From: an uncultured Clostridia bacterium
GTDB taxonomy: Bacteria > Bacillota > Clostridia > Saccharofermentanales > Saccharofermentanaceae
Assembly (NCBI GenBank): GCA_947304405.1
Contig: CAMZBB010000002.1
Span: 1-64,000, forward strand
DNA: 64,000 nt
Reading direction: 5' to 3'
Every line of letters starts with the position of its first letter. Position 1 is the first letter of the stretch. Below, in pieces: positions 62,258 to 64,000 of this stretch. Under the pieces are notes generated by a model. The model saw only the letters and a list, made by a program, of their open reading frames with translations, was not told where the DNA came from and did not search any database. Position numbers and translations under genes: made by a program.

Positions 62258-63463
62258 TTAACCGATGTTCTCCTTGGTCTTAAGGAGTTTCTTGATCTTC
62301 TCGGTAGGATTGATGAGGTTGGACAAAGATGCGTCGTGATTGATGGCATCAATGAGGAGTGCAACGAATTTGCAGAGATTAACGTCAGCGAACCAGGGAG
62401 CCTGGAGAAGTTCGGGACGTCTGTAGATGAGGTTTGTTGCGAAGACCTTTGTGATTATGCCTTCCTCGTAAGCCTGATTGAACTTGTCGATGCCTTCTGT
62501 GAAGAGACCGAAAGTAACGGCGCAGAGAACTCTGTTTGCGCCTCTGTCTTTCATTGCGCGAGCGATATCGAGAATGGAATCACCGGAAGATATCATGTCA
62601 TCGATGATGAGGATGTCTTTGCCCTCTACGGAATCACCGAGGAATTCGTGGGCAACGATAGGGTTACGGCCGTTGACTACGGTCGTATAGTCTCTTCTCT
62701 TATAGAATGTTCCGAGAGGAACGCCCAGGATCGAAGCATAGTACATAGCTCTGGAGATACCGCCTTCATCAGGGGAGATGATCATAAACTTGCCGTTAGA
62801 GAAGCTCAGGTCAGGTATCTGACGGTACATTTCCTTGATGATCTGATAGGTGGTGGGTAAGCTCTCAAAGCCTGCAAGAGGGATAGCGTTGGCAACACGC
62901 TCGTCGTGAGCATCGAAAGTAATGATGTTCGCTACGCCAAGCTCATAGAGCTCTTCAAGAGCAAATGCGCAGTCCAAAGACTCTCTGGCATTTCTCTTGT
63001 GCTGACGTCCCTCATAAAGATAAGGCATGATTACGTTAATACGTCTTGATTTACCGGAGCAGGCGAGAATGACGCGCTTTAAGTCCTGATAGTGATCGTC
63101 AGGGCTCATCCTGTTGTCCTGTCCAAACATCTTATATGTGCATGAGCAGTTCATGACGTCGCTGATCAGATAAAGGTCATGGCCTCTGACCGTGTTCTTG
63201 ACGACTGCCTTGCCTTCGCCGGAAGAGAATCTCGCGTTCTCGAGCGGGATCGTGTAGTCCTCACGGAAGAATCCGGGATAAGTGTTGACGAATTGCTCCT
63301 TCTGATACTCAGAACGTCTCTTGTGCAGATAGAAGTTGACCTTCTCGGTGAACTCCTCGCTGCCTTTGAGCGCTAAGAGGCCGATAGGACCAACCGGTGC
63401 CATCGGGTTGTCACCGTATTGATCGTAACGTGAATAAGCTCTTTCATCAGCTGCTGAGGTCAT
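62258..63463 (-). CDS. prs: Ribose-phosphate pyrophosphokinase, long form (copy 1)
   Basis: Makes PRPP from ribose-5-phosphate and ATP. 401 aa, about 85 more than the usual 315. The PRPP loop ILIIDDMISSGDSI (about 278-291) is intact. The ATP/metal motif usually DLHxxQ reads DAHDER and the catalytic loop GYARQDRK reads LYEGRQHKRNARE, so it belongs to a divergent clostridial branch. The N-terminal 45 residues are extra. PRPP feeds upp in the same window. A second, similar copy lies just upstream. Confidence 0.85.
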   Translation of the reverse strand: MTSAADERAYSRYDQYGDNPMAPVGPIGLLALKGSEEFTEKVNFYLHKRRSEYQKEQFVNTYPGFFREDYTIPLENARFSSGEGKAVVKNTVRGHDLYLISDVMNCSCTYKMFGQDNRMSPDDHYQDLKRVILACSGKSRRINVIMPYLYEGRQHKRNARESLDCAFALEELYELGVANIITFDAHDERVANAIPLAGFESLPTTYQIIKEMYRQIPDLSFSNGKFMIISPDEGGISRAMYYASILGVPLGTFYKRRDYTTVVNGRNPIVAHEFLGDSVEGKDILIIDDMISSGDSILDIARAMKDRGANRVLCAVTFGLFTEGIDKFNQAYEEGIITKVFATNLIYRRPELLQAPWFADVNLCKFVALLIDAINHDASLSNLINPTEKIKKLLKTKENIG

Positions 63464-63499
63464 AATGTTAAGCCTGCCTTTCTTATATTGCTGTTTCCT

Positions 63500-64000
63500 T
63501 TATTCTTCGATCATACCAAGAAGATCACCGATCCTCATCTGGCTGGTAAGGTCGGTAAGTCTCGAGGTGGAGTTGATGAGGTCAAATATCGATTCGTCGA
63601 GATTCAGCGCATCGATGATCCTAGCTACATAAGGGATCATGTCAGCTTCGACAAACCATCCGCGCTTGCGCAGCTCGGGAGTCCTGTATATCAGGTTGGT
63701 GCAGCAAATGGCTTTGATCGTTCCTTTATCATAGGCGTTGTCAAAGACTTCGAGGCCTTCTGTGAAAAGACCGTAGGGAGCAAGGCAGTAGATGTCGTTT
63801 GCACCCTTGTCCTTAAGCGTCTTTGCCGTACGTAGCATAGTGTTGCCGGAGTTGATCATATCATCGATAAGAAGGATGTCCTTGCCGGTGACGTCATCTC
63901 CCAAATACTTAAACTCCTTGATGGGATGCTCTCCGTTGACCTTGACGGTGTAATCCCTGTCGCGGTAGAAGATCCCGAGGGGGAGATTCAGGTGAGAAGA
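63500..64000 (-). CDS. prs: Ribose-phosphate pyrophosphokinase, copy 2 (5' end outside window)
   Basis: 166 codons of the C-terminal part are seen; the reading frame runs open to the edge of the window. It aligns along its length with copy 1: LPLGIFYRDRDYTVKVNGEHP against VPLGTFYKRRDYTTVVNG, and ILLIDDMINSGNTM for the PRPP loop. The two copies are 36 bases apart and in tandem, so this is a duplication; both keep the PRPP loop. Confidence 0.88.
   Translation of the reverse strand, partial: SSHLNLPLGIFYRDRDYTVKVNGEHPIKEFKYLGDDVTGKDILLIDDMINSGNTMLRTAKTLKDKGANDIYCLAPYGLFTEGLEVFDNAYDKGTIKAICCTNLIYRTPELRKRGWFVEADMIPYVARIIDALNLDESIFDLINSTSRLTDLTSQMRIGDLLGMIEE

Overview
The window reads as ordinary chromosome from a low-to-mid-GC Gram-positive anaerobe of class Clostridia (gut or rumen type). 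This placement is inferred from gene content and style: a PadR-DUF1700 operon, CdaA, RqcH, QueH, a PLP-fold lysA, many lipoproteins with a lipobox followed by Thr-rich linkers, strong AGGAGG-type ribosome binding sites, and numerous extended -10 (TGnTATAAT) promoters. No insertion sequence, prophage gene, integrase or CRISPR array was seen. Coding density is high and no gene-free stretch exceeds 300 bases.

Layout. 1-5650: end of a tRNA-Ala, a membrane diguanylate cyclase, lysA, a MATE exporter, a lipoprotein and tmRNA (ssrA). 5657-12290: zinc-ribbon protein, amidase-like protein, PadR/DUF1700 operon, plsC divergent from an acyl-CoA synthetase, and a small metallopeptidase. 12339-17374: a very large DUF4011 helicase-nuclease whose C-terminal DUF3320 part lies in the -1 frame behind a run of nine A. 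17512-24052: fba, a tail-anchored acidic protein, uraA/upp uracil salvage, and a polar amino-acid ABC transporter. 24133-29234 (minus): ECF sigma/anti-sigma pair, glnS, gltX. 29330-38271: a dehydroquinate-synthase-like protein with a lost metal site, an M28-like lipoprotein, nagA, a fused CdaA-YbbR diadenylate cyclase, a GlmU-like beta-helix acyltransferase, a HEAT protein, a GH5 cellulase lipoprotein, a GNAT and an SH3b lipoprotein. 38341-38491: tRNA-Gly and tRNA-Arg.

38595-54193 is a long plus-strand run and the most unusual part. It holds two small unknown proteins, a divergent type IIA topoisomerase pair, a membrane protein with a degenerate polysaccharide-deacetylase domain, a bacterial PH protein, a sirtuin with a histone-H1-like Lys/Ala tail, a membrane-embedded MutS-family ATPase, then a kinase / vWA / PP2C / coiled-coil quartet that resembles the TerY-P type signalling triad. 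After tRNA-Lys come an oxidoreductase (minus), pyrimidine-nucleoside phosphorylase, ruvC-ruvA-ruvB-queH, and a convergent minus-strand group of two prs paralogues, a small membrane protein and rqcH.

The main candidates for new biology are the frameshift-split helicase, the sirtuin-H1-tail fusion next to TM-MutS, the kinase/vWA/PP2C/coiled-coil module with a possible PIN-like domain on the kinase, the CdaA-CdaR fusion, several enzymes with substituted catalytic residues, and a set of leaderless genes whose ATG sits at the predicted transcription start. All calls come from reading the sequence; no database search was run.
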